64,000 bases of DNA from Rhizobacter sp. (lineage in GTDB: Bacteria > Pseudomonadota > Gammaproteobacteria > Burkholderiales > Burkholderiaceae_C), in NCBI GenBank assembly GCA_019635355.1, contig JAHBZQ010000001.1, positions 1,178,001 to 1,242,000 on the forward strand. The letters are read 5' to 3'. Below the pieces are notes generated by a model that did not search any database, was not told the origin of the DNA, and was given only the letters and a program-made list of their open reading frames with translations. Made by a program: the position numbers and the translations under genes. Shown here one piece after another: positions 33,418 through 42,174 of the stretch (position 1 is the stretch's first letter; the number at the start of each line of letters is the position of its first letter).

Positions 33418-34500
33418 TCAAAGTGGCAACGCGGCGATGGGCTCGCGCCGCTCGACGAGTTGCTGGAACTCGTCTCGCAGGCGTTCGCTCTCCGCCACTG
33501 CCTGCCTCCAGGCCCTCACCCGGGCAGGCACATCGTGGGTATAGCGTTTGAAATCGTTGCGGTCCGGGAGCTTGCCATTGGGAAGCGTGGCAATCCATTC
33601 GGGATTAGGCGATACAACCACCACATTATCCAGGTGGGCGCTGGCGCGATGGCGGTGCTTCAGCGCCTTGTCGAGCCAACCGGGAATAATCGTCTTCTGG
33701 AAGTGCGGATAGAGCACCAGGCCGTCGCGCAGCGAGGCGTAATTCAGGTGCAGGTGGTAGTCGGTGATGCCGCCGTCCCAATATGCACCGCGCGGGCCGC
33801 CGGGAATGTCGTGCACCGCATCCAGCCAGAATGGGATCGAGCAACTCGCCAGAATGCTCGGCTGCAGGTTCTGGGCATCGAGCGCGACGACGCGCGTGCT
33901 GTAGTCGTGGGTGTGCAGCGGGAAGGCATCACGCGCATCGGAAAAGATCACACGCTCGAGCCACGCCCCCATCGCCTTGCGGCTCACGACGTTGGTGGCG
34001 AAGGCGCCGAGGTAGCCCAGGGGCGTCGTGACCCGTGACAAGCGACGGCCTTCGCGCTTGAGCACGTGCCGCCCCCGGCTGGTGAACACATGCAGCCGAA
34101 ACTTCGGATGGCTCAGCACCTGCGTTTCCTGGCCGGCGAAGTGCTCCAGCAGCTTGGCGCCAAACACCTCGCTCACGTGCGTGGGCGTGGGCGGCTTGCC
34201 GGCCTTGTGCTCGTATTCCTGCGTGATGTAGTCGTCGGCCAGTCGAGCGAAGGCCTGGCGCGGGTTGCCGAGACAGGCTGTCGCCATGCGCCACGCGCCG
34301 ATCGACGCGCCGATGAGGTGAACGGGCTGCGTCACATCCTGCAACCACTCGCCGAAGATGAACTGATCGAGCGGGCCGAGCACCAGACCCTTCGGCCCCC
34401 CGGCCGCACCGGGGATGGCGCGCACGTCGGCCGCCGCGAGCCCGTGCTCGCGCAGGTGTTTGATTGCACGCGGGCCGGCGTGGACCTGCAGGGCTTGCAT
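33418..34500 (-). CDS. Patatin-like phospholipase
   Basis: A 360-residue hydrolase with the patatin elements in order: the oxyanion loop AGGPKGL (about 33-39), nucleophile elbow GASIG with Ser66, and the catalytic Asp241 in YWDGGITDYH. No signal peptide is seen, so it is probably cytoplasmic or membrane-associated. Acyl-lipid hydrolysis is expected; the substrate is unknown. The start ATG at 34500 lies 13 bp after the tex stop. Confidence 0.87.
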   Translation of the reverse strand: MQALQVHAGPRAIKHLREHGLAAADVRAIPGAAGGPKGLVLGPLDQFIFGEWLQDVTQPVHLIGASIGAWRMATACLGNPRQAFARLADDYITQEYEHKAGKPPTPTHVSEVFGAKLLEHFAGQETQVLSHPKFRLHVFTSRGRHVLKREGRRLSRVTTPLGYLGAFATNVVSRKAMGAWLERVIFSDARDAFPLHTHDYSTRVVALDAQNLQPSILASCSIPFWLDAVHDIPGGPRGAYWDGGITDYHLHLNYASLRDGLVLYPHFQKTIIPGWLDKALKHRHRASAHLDNVVVVSPNPEWIATLPNGKLPDRNDFKRYTHDVPARVRAWRQAVAESERLRDEFQQLVERREPIAALPL

Positions 34501-34513
34501 GACGACGGGCCGA

Positions 34514-36847
34514 TCAGCGCTTGGTCTGCAGCTTGGCGAACGCAGCCGCCATCGCCGAAGGCGTCTGCGCCTGCCCGGGGGCACGCTGGCCGCCCATGCG
34601 CTCGCCGCGTGCTGCCGGCCGGTAGCTGTTGTCGCCGCGCTCACCCCGAGGTGCCGGCGCGGTGTCGAGCTTCATCGTGAGCGAGATGCGCTTGCGGGCC
34701 AGGTCGACCTCCAGCACTTTCACTTTCACGATGTCGCCCGTCTTCACCACTTCGCGCGCGTCGTTGACGAACTTGTTCGAGAGCTGGCTCACGTGCACCA
34801 GGCCGTCCTGGTGCACACCGAGGTCGACGAAGGCGCCGAATTGGGCCACGTTGCTCACTGTGCCTTCGAGCGTCATGCCCGGTTGCAGGTCCTTGATGTC
34901 TTCCACGCCGTCGTTGAAGCGCGCCACCTTGAAGTCGGGGCGCGGGTCGCGGCCGGGCTTTTCCAGCTCGGCGAGGATGTCCTTCACCGTGATGGCACCG
35001 AACTTGTCGTCGGCGAACGCCTCGGGCTTGAGCGCACGGATCACGTCGCTTCGGCCCATCACCTCGGTCAGTGGCTTGCTCACCTTGGCCAGGATCTTCT
35101 CGACGACCGGGTAGGTCTCGGGGTGCACGCCCGATTGGTCGAGCGGGTTCTCACCGCCGCTGATGCGCAGGAAGCCGGCGCTTTGCTCGAAGGTCTTGGC
35201 GCCGAGCCCGCTCACATCGAGCAACTGCTGTCGGCTCTTGAAGGCCCCGTTGGCATCGCGCCAGCGCACGATGCTGTTGGCCACCGCGGTGCTCAGGCCC
35301 GACACACGCGCCAGCAGCGGCGCCGAGGCGGTGTTGAGGTCCACCCCCACCGAGTTCACGCAGTCTTCGACCACGGCGTCGAGGCTCTTCGCCAACTCGC
35401 CCTGGTTCACGTCGTGCTGGTATTGGCCAACGCCGATGCTCTTGGGTTCGATCTTCACGAGTTCGGCCAGCGGGTCCTGCAGACGTCTCGCGATGCTGAC
35501 GGCGCCACGCAGGCTCACATCCAGATCGGGCAGCTCCTTGCTCGCGAACTCGCTTGCCGAGTACACCGAGGCGCCCGCCTCGCTTACCACCACCTTCTCG
35601 ATGTGGGTGCCAGGGGCGAGCTGCTGGATGCGCTTGATGAGGTCGGACGCCAGCTTGTCGGTCTCGCGGCTCGCCGTGCCGTTGCCGATGGCGATGAGGT
35701 TCACGCCGTGCGTGGCACACAGGCGACCCAGCGTGTGGATGGAGCCTTCCCAGTCCTTGCGCGGCTCGTGCGGGTAGACGGTGTTGGTGTCGAGCACCTT
35801 GCCGGTGGCATCGACCACCGCCACCTTCACGCCGGTGCGGATGCCGGGGTCAAGCCCCATCACCACGCGCGGGCCGGCGGGTGCGGCCAGCAGCAGGTCG
35901 CGCAGGTTTTCGGCGAACACCTTGATCGCCACCTTCTCGGCCTCTTCGCGCAACCGGCTGAAGAGATCGCGCTCGAGGCTCAGGCTGAGCTTGACCTTCC
36001 AGGTCCAGGCGATGGTCTTGCGGATCAGGTCGTCGGCGGGCCGCTTGGCGTGGCTCCAGCCCAGATGGCGGGCAATGCGCCCTTCGGCGAGCGTGGGCTG
36101 GCCGGGCACCACTTCTTCGTCGACCACCAGCTTGGCGTCGAGGATTTCCTGGGTGCGCCCGCGGAACACCGCCAGCGCCCGGTGCGACGGCACGCGGCCG
36201 ATCGGCTCGTCGTAGTCGAAGTAGTCGCGGAACTTGGCCACGTCGGCGTTGTTCTCGTCCTTGCCGTCCATCAGCTTCGACTTGAGCAGGCCCTCTTCCC
36301 AGAGCCACTCACGCAGCTTGCCCACCAGCGCGGCGTCTTCCGCCCAGCGCTCACTGAGCAGGTCGCGCACGCCGTCGAGCACGGCAAACGCATCGGCAAA
36401 GCCGGCGTCGGCATTGATGAAGGCGGCTGCTTCGGCCGCGGGGTCGAGCGTGGGGTCGGCAAAGAGCTTGTCGGCCAGCGGCTCCAGCCCCGCTTCGCGG
36501 GCGGTCATGCCCTTGGTGCGGCGGCGCGGCTTGTAGGGAAGGTAGAGGTCTTCCAGTTCCTGCTTGGTGGGCACGGTTTCGATGGCCGCACGCAACTCGG
36601 GGGTCAGCTTACCTTGCTCATCGATGCTCTTGAGTACCGCGGCGCGGCGCTCTTCGAGCTCGCGCAAGTAGCCGAGGCGGCTTTCCAGCTCGCGCAGCTG
36701 CGTGTCGTCGAGGCCGTCGGTGGCCTCCTTGCGATAGCGGGCAATGAAGGGAACGGTGGCGCCACCATCGAGCAACTCCACCGCGGCGTTCACCTGGGCC
36801 GCGCGAACCTTCAGTTCGCCAGCCAACTGAAGAAGAATCTTGTTCAA
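34514..36847 (-). CDS. tex: RNA-binding transcription accessory protein Tex
   Basis: A 777-residue protein with the Tex layout: N-terminal helical region (1-200), YqgF/RNase H-like domain (about 325-455, VVMGLDPGIRTGVKVAVVD), tandem helix-hairpin-helix (about 490-560, NTASAPLLARVSGL) and C-terminal S1 RNA-binding domain (about 650-720, GMTLEGTVSNVAQFGAFVDL). A Gly/Arg/Pro-rich tail ends the protein. Tex is a conserved nucleic-acid binding factor related to Spt6. Confidence 0.96.
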   Translation of the reverse strand: MNKILLQLAGELKVRAAQVNAAVELLDGGATVPFIARYRKEATDGLDDTQLRELESRLGYLRELEERRAAVLKSIDEQGKLTPELRAAIETVPTKQELEDLYLPYKPRRRTKGMTAREAGLEPLADKLFADPTLDPAAEAAAFINADAGFADAFAVLDGVRDLLSERWAEDAALVGKLREWLWEEGLLKSKLMDGKDENNADVAKFRDYFDYDEPIGRVPSHRALAVFRGRTQEILDAKLVVDEEVVPGQPTLAEGRIARHLGWSHAKRPADDLIRKTIAWTWKVKLSLSLERDLFSRLREEAEKVAIKVFAENLRDLLLAAPAGPRVVMGLDPGIRTGVKVAVVDATGKVLDTNTVYPHEPRKDWEGSIHTLGRLCATHGVNLIAIGNGTASRETDKLASDLIKRIQQLAPGTHIEKVVVSEAGASVYSASEFASKELPDLDVSLRGAVSIARRLQDPLAELVKIEPKSIGVGQYQHDVNQGELAKSLDAVVEDCVNSVGVDLNTASAPLLARVSGLSTAVANSIVRWRDANGAFKSRQQLLDVSGLGAKTFEQSAGFLRISGGENPLDQSGVHPETYPVVEKILAKVSKPLTEVMGRSDVIRALKPEAFADDKFGAITVKDILAELEKPGRDPRPDFKVARFNDGVEDIKDLQPGMTLEGTVSNVAQFGAFVDLGVHQDGLVHVSQLSNKFVNDAREVVKTGDIVKVKVLEVDLARKRISLTMKLDTAPAPRGERGDNSYRPAARGERMGGQRAPGQAQTPSAMAAAFAKLQTKR

Positions 36848-36901
36848 GTACAGCGGTCCGCAGAGGGACGAAAAACGAAAGCGGCGAAGTGTGCCACACG
36901 G

Positions 36902-37669
36902 TCATTTCGCCTCGGACGCAGCCCCTTCGGATGGTTCGGGAACGATGCCACGCTGATCGGGCGGAAGCGTGGCGCGCAGCGCGTCGATCTGCTCTTTCTT
37001 CTGCGCCGGGCTCAGGTTCGGGTTCTGGTCGATCACGGCGGCCATCATCACGGCGCGAGCGTTGCGCAGGTCTTGCCCGAAGAGTGCGCTGGCCGTGCCG
37101 TCGTCGAAGTGGCGGCGCTGGATGAGGGCGACCTTCGCGAAGTAGTCGTCAACGCTTTCCGCCGTTTCAGGAATGGCCAGTTGCGCGCCCTCGCTGCGCA
37201 GGTCCACCTGGTAGCTGCGGTAGCCCTGCAGCAGCTTGAGCGCCTTCTCGGCTTCCTCCTTCGGCAAGCCCTGCCGCAGGGTGTATTCCAGCTTCGCGGT
37301 TTCCTCCGGGGTGGGTGGGTCCGACATCTGGAGCATGAGGGTGTCGAGCGTGGCCCGGGTGTCGGCGTCGACGTTCAGCCCGCCCCCGAACCCGAGCTGG
37401 AAAAGCCGGGAAACGTCCATGCGCGTACCAAGGACATCCACCTCCACGAGGGCCGGGTTGCCGCCTGAATCGCGGGCGCCGCCCGAAGGCGCCTCAAAGC
37501 CGCTTGGTTTTGTGTTTGAAGCGTTTCCGTGGATCGGCTCACTCGCCGTCGGGGCCTCGTTCGCCCCGAACCAGACCCCGCCCACCGCGGCGGCCACGAG
37601 AGCCACCCCGAGCCCGGCGAGGACAGCACGCCGCTTCCACCACGGCACATTGTTTAGATGCACAGCCAT
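36902..37669 (-). CDS. Lipase chaperone-like (LifO/Lif) membrane-anchored foldase homologue
   Basis: A 255-residue protein with a single N-terminal membrane anchor (about 10-36, WWKRRAVLAGLGVALVAAAV), a flexible Pro/Ser/Ala linker (about 38-75) and a helical body. The end, SVDDYFAKVALIQRRHFDDG ... NARAVMMAA and NLSPAQKKEQIDALRATLPP, matches the C-terminal helical domain of lipase-specific foldases, and SRLFQLGFGGGL ... LMLQM is at the place of their first mini-domain. The classical RxxFDY motif is not seen and the protein is shorter than typical foldases (280-350 aa). It is transcribed away from two PETase-like hydrolases, which suggests them as clients; this is an inference. Confidence 0.7.
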   Translation of the reverse strand: MAVHLNNVPWWKRRAVLAGLGVALVAAAVGGVWFGANEAPTASEPIHGNASNTKPSGFEAPSGGARDSGGNPALVEVDVLGTRMDVSRLFQLGFGGGLNVDADTRATLDTLMLQMSDPPTPEETAKLEYTLRQGLPKEEAEKALKLLQGYRSYQVDLRSEGAQLAIPETAESVDDYFAKVALIQRRHFDDGTASALFGQDLRNARAVMMAAVIDQNPNLSPAQKKEQIDALRATLPPDQRGIVPEPSEGAASEAK

Positions 37670-37872
37670 TCAAAAAATCTTTCTACCCAATCAGTATTGA
37701 GTTGCTACGACCCAGAAACCGCCCCGAAAGCCTCACATAAGTCGATAAATCGTGGATCAGGGAAATCGATGAAACGTTTTAAACGCACTGTCGTTCAACA
37801 TTCGCGAGCCGAATTAGAACAGCCGTACACAAATAGTTCGTCCTCGGCGCTAGTTCAACCCCAGGAGACACC
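37670..37872. promoter_or_regulatory. AT-richer divergent region between the foldase-like gene and the first PETase-like gene
   Basis: A 203-bp region clearly richer in A and T than its surroundings, holding promoters for both directions. It contains the near-palindrome CGTTTTAAACG (37775-37785), a candidate operator, and a GGAG ribosome site seven bases before the first hydrolase ATG. I could not identify a convincing -35/-10 pair. Confidence 0.45.
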
Positions 37873-38772
37873 ATGCAACTTGCACTGAACCCCACATTGC
37901 GCCATCTCGCGCGTTTCGCCAAGGCCTCCGTGCTGGCGGCCACCCTCGCCCTCACCGGCCTGGCCAACGCCCAGTACCAGAAGGGCCCGGACCCCACGGT
38001 CTCGGCGCTCGAGCGCACCGGCCCCTTCACCGTGCGCACCCAGACCGTCTCCCGCACTGCGGCGAGCGGCTTCGGCGGCGGCACCATCCACTACCCGACG
38101 GCCTCGGGCACCTACGGCGCGATCGCCGTCTCGCCGGGCTTCACGGCCTATGAGTCGTCGATCAGCTGGATCGGCACCCGCCTGGCCTCACATGGCTTCG
38201 TGGTCATCACCATCGACACCATCACCACGGGTGACCAGCCCGACAGCCGTGGCCGCCAGCTGAAGGCCGCGCTCGACTACGTGGTCGCGCAAAGCCGCCG
38301 CAGCACCAGCGGCGTGTACAACAAGGTCGACTCCAGCCGCCTCGGCGTGGCGGGCCATTCGATGGGTGGCGGCGGCACGCTCGCGGCAGCCCGCGACAAC
38401 CCGTCGTACAAGGCGGCCGTGCCGCTCGCTCCGTGGCACACCACCAAGAGCTGGCGCACCGTGCGCGTTCCCACCCTGATCATCGGCGCCGAAAACGACG
38501 CCATCGCCGGGGTGGCCTCGCACTCGATCCCGTTCTACACGAGCCTGCCGTCGACCACCTCGAAGGGCTACGCCGAGCTGAACGGTGAAGGCCACTTCTT
38601 CCCGCAGCTGTCGTCGAACTACCCGATCGTCGGCCGCTACATGATCTCGTGGTTCAAGCGCTTCATGGACAACGACACGCGCTACAGCCCGTTCCTGTGC
38701 GGCAGCCAGCACCAGGGTGACCTGGGCGTCTTCGGCCCGTTCTCCGACTACCGCGAGAACTGCCCGTACTGA
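37873..38772 (+). CDS. Secreted PETase-like polyester hydrolase (cutinase-like alpha/beta hydrolase), copy 1
   Basis: A 299-residue protein with a Sec signal peptide (1-33, cleaved after ANA). It aligns along its length with Ideonella sakaiensis PETase. Predicted triad: Ser163 in GHSMGG, Asp209, His241; the subsite Trp (Trp188) and the C-terminal cystine (Cys276, Cys297) are kept. It differs where PETase is special: Phe90 for Tyr87, Ala206 and Phe243 for the extra disulfide Cys203/Cys239, and His217/Phe221 for Ser214/Ile218, the state found in actinobacterial cutinases. GTG/TTG alternatives are not needed: CAGGAGACACC precedes the ATG. It should hydrolyse polyesters or cutin-like esters outside the cell. 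Confidence 0.88.
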   Translation: MQLALNPTLRHLARFAKASVLAATLALTGLANAQYQKGPDPTVSALERTGPFTVRTQTVSRTAASGFGGGTIHYPTASGTYGAIAVSPGFTAYESSISWIGTRLASHGFVVITIDTITTGDQPDSRGRQLKAALDYVVAQSRRSTSGVYNKVDSSRLGVAGHSMGGGGTLAAARDNPSYKAAVPLAPWHTTKSWRTVRVPTLIIGAENDAIAGVASHSIPFYTSLPSTTSKGYAELNGEGHFFPQLSSNYPIVGRYMISWFKRFMDNDTRYSPFLCGSQHQGDLGVFGPFSDYRENCPY

Positions 38773-38816
38773 TCCGGCGGTGAGTTGGCGCGCGACACGA
38801 TCGCGCCCTCAAACCC

Positions 38817-38857
38817 ACAGGGCGCCAGCCTCGGCTGCGCGCCCTGTTTCTTTTTTT
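38817..38857 (+). terminator. Terminator after PETase-like copy 1
   Basis: ACAGGGCGC and GCGCCCTGT enclose a second CAGCC/GGCTG stem and are followed by TTCTTTTTTT. The second copy therefore probably has its own promoter in the 130 bp that follow. Confidence 0.88.
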
Positions 38858-38987
38858 GGGCCGCGACAACTCAGCAACGCCGTACAACGCAAAAAGAGCA
38901 CGCTAGTGCACCATCCACGCGTCGACATTGAACGGGCGTCTAAAACCGCTTCTAGATCGGCGCCGATCCCAAAAACCAGGAGACACC

Positions 38988-39887
38988 ATGCAAGTTGCTT
39001 CGAAGCCCACCCTGCGCCACCTGGCGCGATTCACGCAGGCATCCGTCCTCGCGGCTGCCGCCCTGTTCGCCGGCGTCGCCAGCGCGCAGTACCAGAAGGG
39101 CCCGGACCCCACGGTGGCCGGTCTCGAGCGTGACGGCACCTTCGCCATCCGCACCACCACCGTCTCGCGCCTGAGCGCCAGCGGCTTCGGCGGCGGCACC
39201 ATCTACTACCCGACCGCCACCGGCAGCTACGGCGTTGTCGCCGTGTCGCCCGGCTTCACCGCCTACCAATCGTCGATCAGCTGGATCGGCAGCCGCCTCG
39301 CCTCGCACGGCTTCGTCGTCATCACCATCGACACCAACACCACCTCCGACCAGCCCGACAGCCGCGCACGCCAGCTGAAGGCCGCGCTCGACAAGGTCGT
39401 GAGCCTGGCCAGCAGCCGCACCAACGTGCTCTACGGCAAGGTCGACTCGTCGCGCCTGGCCGTGGCCGGCCACTCGATGGGCGGTGGCGGCAGCCTGGCG
39501 GCTGCGCGCGACTACCCGTCGCTCAAGGCGTCGGTGCCGCTGGCGCCGTGGCACACCACGAAGAGCTTCTCGACGGTGCGCGTGCCCACGCTGATCGTCG
39601 GTGCCGATGGCGACACCGTCGCGAGCGTGACCTCCCACTCGATCCCGTTCTACACGAGCATCCCGTCGAGCACACCCAAGGGCTACCTCGAGCTCAACAA
39701 CGAAGACCACTTCTTCCCGCAAGACAGCGGCGAGTACGGCCTGGTCGGCAAGTACATGATCTCGTGGTTCAAGCGCTTCGTCGACAGCGACACCCGCTAC
39801 AGCCCGTTCCTGTGCGGCGCTCCGCACCAGACGCAGATCGCCAACACGCTGCGTGTGTCCGACTCGCGCACGAACTGCCCGTACTGA
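38988..39887 (+). CDS. Secreted PETase-like polyester hydrolase, copy 2
   Basis: A 299-residue paralogue of the upstream gene; a gapless alignment by eye gives 216 identical positions (about 72%). Signal peptide 1-33 (cleaved after ASA), Ser163 in GHSMGG, Asp209, His241, Trp188, Cys276/Cys297 and the same Phe90, Ala206, Phe243, His217, Phe221 pattern. Differences cluster in residues 141-150 and 281-290, near the surface of the fold. The start at 38988 is set by CCAGGAGACACCATG, identical to the ribosome-site region of copy 1; an in-frame upstream ATG at 38928 would spoil the signal peptide. It is likely a tandem duplicate with diverged specificity. Confidence 0.88.
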   Translation: MQVASKPTLRHLARFTQASVLAAAALFAGVASAQYQKGPDPTVAGLERDGTFAIRTTTVSRLSASGFGGGTIYYPTATGSYGVVAVSPGFTAYQSSISWIGSRLASHGFVVITIDTNTTSDQPDSRARQLKAALDKVVSLASSRTNVLYGKVDSSRLAVAGHSMGGGGSLAAARDYPSLKASVPLAPWHTTKSFSTVRVPTLIVGADGDTVASVTSHSIPFYTSIPSSTPKGYLELNNEDHFFPQDSGEYGLVGKYMISWFKRFVDSDTRYSPFLCGAPHQTQIANTLRVSDSRTNCPY

Positions 39888-39901
39888 TCTTCAGTCGGGC
39901 C

Positions 39902-39932
39902 AAGGCACGCCGGCCGTCGGGAGACGCGCCGC
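39902..39932. other. Inverted repeat after PETase-like copy 2
   Basis: AAGGCACGC and GCGTGCCTT flank about 12-20 GC-rich bases between copy 2 and the convergent flavoprotein gene. There is no T-run, so it is at best a weak terminator. Confidence 0.35.
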
Positions 39933-39938
39933 GTGCCT

Positions 39939-41186
39939 TCAGCAAAGCCCTGACCACGCCAGTGCGCCGGCTCCCGCCGCGCGCCCGGTCGCCAGGCAAG
40001 CAGTGAGCAGGTAGCCGCCCGTCGGCGCCTCCCAATCGAGCATCTCACCCGCGCAGAAGATGCCGGGCCGCCGTGCCAGCATCAGGCGCTCGTCGAGTGC
40101 TTCGAAGCGCACGCCACCCGCGGTGCTGATGGCTTCGTCCAGCGGCCGTGCCGCCACCAGCTTCACCGGAAGGGCCTTGATCGCCTGCGCGAGCCGGCCT
40201 GCGTCGGCCAGCTCGTCCTTCGACAGCAGCTCGTGGAGCAGCCCGGCCTTGACGCCATGCAGCCCAAGCCGGCTCTTCAGGTGCGTGGACAACGAGCGCG
40301 GGCCACGCGGATGGGCCAGCTCGCCCCGCACCCAGTCGAGGCTGCGCGCCGGCAGCAGGTCGAGATGGATGAGCGCATCGCCGTGCGCCTCGATCTCTTC
40401 GCGCAGCCCGGCCGACGCGGCGTAGATGAGACTCCCCTCCAGGCCGGTCTGCGTGAGCACGCATTCCCCGACCTGATCGAAAGCCACGCCCTGCCGAGGC
40501 TGGAACGACAGGCGCACCGACTTCAACGGCTGCCCCGCGTACCGCTCCTGCAGGTGGGCCGACCAGCCGACGTCGAAGCCGCAGTTGGACGGCCGAAGCG
40601 GCGCGAGTTCGTCGGCCGACAGGCCCAGCCATTGCGCCCAGGCGCCATCGGAGCCAAGCCTCGCCCAGCTCGCACCACCGAGCGCGAGCACGACCGCATC
40701 GACCTCGACCGACTGCGCCCCGCCCGGAGCCTCGAACGCCAGCGTCACGCGGTCGCCTGCGGCCACGCCCTGGCAGCGGTGCCGCATGTGAAACCGGACT
40801 CCGGCCGCACGCAGCCGCTGCAGCCACGCGCGCAGCAACGGTGCCGCTTTCATGTCGGTGGGGAAGACGCGGCCCGATGAGCCCACGAAGGTGTCGACGC
40901 CCAGGCCCTGGGCCCAGGCCCGCAGTTGCTCGGGGCCGAAGCTGTGCAGCCAGTGTTCGAGATGCGCCCTCTGCGCGCCGTAGCGGCCGAGAAAGCGCTC
41001 CAGCGGCTCGCTGTGGGTGAGGTTGAGGCCCCCCTTGCCCGCGAGCAGGAACTTGCGGCCCACCGAGGGCATGCCGTCGTAGACGTCGACCTGCGCCCCG
41101 CCCTGCGCGGCCACCTCGGCGGCCATCAGGCCGGCCGGCCCTCCGCCCACGATGGCGATGTGCGGAGTTCGAGAAGGAGCGTTCAT
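39939..41186 (-). CDS. HI0933/YhiN-family FAD-dependent oxidoreductase (TIGR03862-like)
   Basis: A 415-residue flavoprotein. The N-terminal FAD site IAIVGGGPAGLMAAEVAA (residues 11-28), the GGLNLTHSEPLERFLGRYG segment and the C-terminal CAGEMLDWEAPTGGYLLTAC are characteristic. Family members are aminoacetone-oxidase-like or uncharacterised; the reaction is unknown. It ends the long minus-strand run and is convergent with the second PETase-like gene. Confidence 0.85.
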   Translation of the reverse strand: MNAPSRTPHIAIVGGGPAGLMAAEVAAQGGAQVDVYDGMPSVGRKFLLAGKGGLNLTHSEPLERFLGRYGAQRAHLEHWLHSFGPEQLRAWAQGLGVDTFVGSSGRVFPTDMKAAPLLRAWLQRLRAAGVRFHMRHRCQGVAAGDRVTLAFEAPGGAQSVEVDAVVLALGGASWARLGSDGAWAQWLGLSADELAPLRPSNCGFDVGWSAHLQERYAGQPLKSVRLSFQPRQGVAFDQVGECVLTQTGLEGSLIYAASAGLREEIEAHGDALIHLDLLPARSLDWVRGELAHPRGPRSLSTHLKSRLGLHGVKAGLLHELLSKDELADAGRLAQAIKALPVKLVAARPLDEAISTAGGVRFEALDERLMLARRPGIFCAGEMLDWEAPTGGYLLTACLATGRAAGAGALAWSGLC

Positions 41187-41262
41187 GGAGGCAGCAGGCG
41201 TTCGACGACAGCCCGCATTGTCGGCGGGGCAGCGCCTCCCCGCCGCTGCCTCCCGGAGACGA

Positions 41263-42174
41263 TCAGTCGGCGGCGCGCAGCGCGGCCTTCAGCTGCTCGC
41301 CCAGCTCGGGCTTGGCGGCAAACGGGTCGGTCGGATTGCGGTGCTGCAGGATGTCTTCCATCCGCGTCTGCACACCACCGAGCGCGTGCGGGTGGCTGAA
41401 GATGTAGAAGCGGCCTTCGGCCACCGCATCGAACACCGACTGCGCCATCGTGGCCGCCGTCACCTTGCCGCTGCTCACGGCCTTGTCGCTCATGGCGCGG
41501 GCGATGAGCTGGCTCTTGGTGGGCTTGGCATCGGCGTCCGTCATCTCGGCCGGGCGGTTGCGTGCGCTCTTGCTGATGCCGGTCGGGATGAAATACGGGC
41601 ACAGCACCGAGGCGCCGATCTGGTCGGTGACGAGACGCAGGTCTTGAAAGAGCGTCTCGCTCAAGGCCACCACCGCGTGCTTGGTCACGTTGTAGACGCC
41701 CATGTTCGGCGCATTCAGCATGCCGGCCATCGAGGCGGTGTTGACGATGTGGCCTTCGTAGGCGGGGTTCTTCTTCGCCGCGTCGAGCATCATCGGCGTG
41801 AAGACGCGCACGCCGTGGGCCACGCCCATCAGGTTGACGCCGACGACCCACTCCCAGTCTTTCAGCGACTGTTCCCAGATCAGGCCACCGCCGCCGACGC
41901 CGGCGTTGTTGAACACGAAGGTCGGCGCACCGAAGCGCTCGAAGGTGGCGGCGCCGAGTGCTTCCACTTCGGCTGCCTTGGCCACGTCGAGCTTGAAGGG
42001 CAACACCTTGGCACCCAGGCCTTCGATCTCGGCCGAGGCGGCGTCGAGCGCGTCTTTCTGCACGTCAGCCATCACGACGTTCATGCCGAGCTTGGCGGCG
42101 ATGAGCGAGGCTTCGAGGCCGAAGCCCGAGCCCGCGCCGGTGATGACGGCAGTGCCGCCCTTGAAGTTCTTCAT
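41263..42174 (-). CDS. Short-chain dehydrogenase/reductase
   Basis: A 303-residue classical SDR: cofactor motif TGAGSGFG (12-19), NNAG (89-92), catalytic Ser148, Tyr161 and Lys165 (YNVTK). Asp37 at the end of beta-2 suggests NAD(H) preference. Its length and C-terminal region (SHPHALGGVQTRMEDILQ) match SDRs found beside fatty-acid degradation genes. Its ATG overlaps the stop of the GST gene (ATGA). Confidence 0.87.
   Translation of the reverse strand: MKNFKGGTAVITGAGSGFGLEASLIAAKLGMNVVMADVQKDALDAASAEIEGLGAKVLPFKLDVAKAAEVEALGAATFERFGAPTFVFNNAGVGGGGLIWEQSLKDWEWVVGVNLMGVAHGVRVFTPMMLDAAKKNPAYEGHIVNTASMAGMLNAPNMGVYNVTKHAVVALSETLFQDLRLVTDQIGASVLCPYFIPTGISKSARNRPAEMTDADAKPTKSQLIARAMSDKAVSSGKVTAATMAQSVFDAVAEGRFYIFSHPHALGGVQTRMEDILQHRNPTDPFAAKPELGEQLKAALRAAD

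Noticed and set aside
37769..37888. Small frame (39 codons, MKRFKRTVVQ...) before the first PETase-like gene
   Set aside because: It has no ribosome site, overlaps the start of the hydrolase in another frame and looks like random AT-richer sequence.
37670..39937. Horizontal transfer of the PETase-like pair
   Set aside because: Coding GC and codon choice look like the neighbours, and no integrase, tRNA site or insertion sequence flanks them. Only the promoter region is AT-richer, so transfer is not supported.
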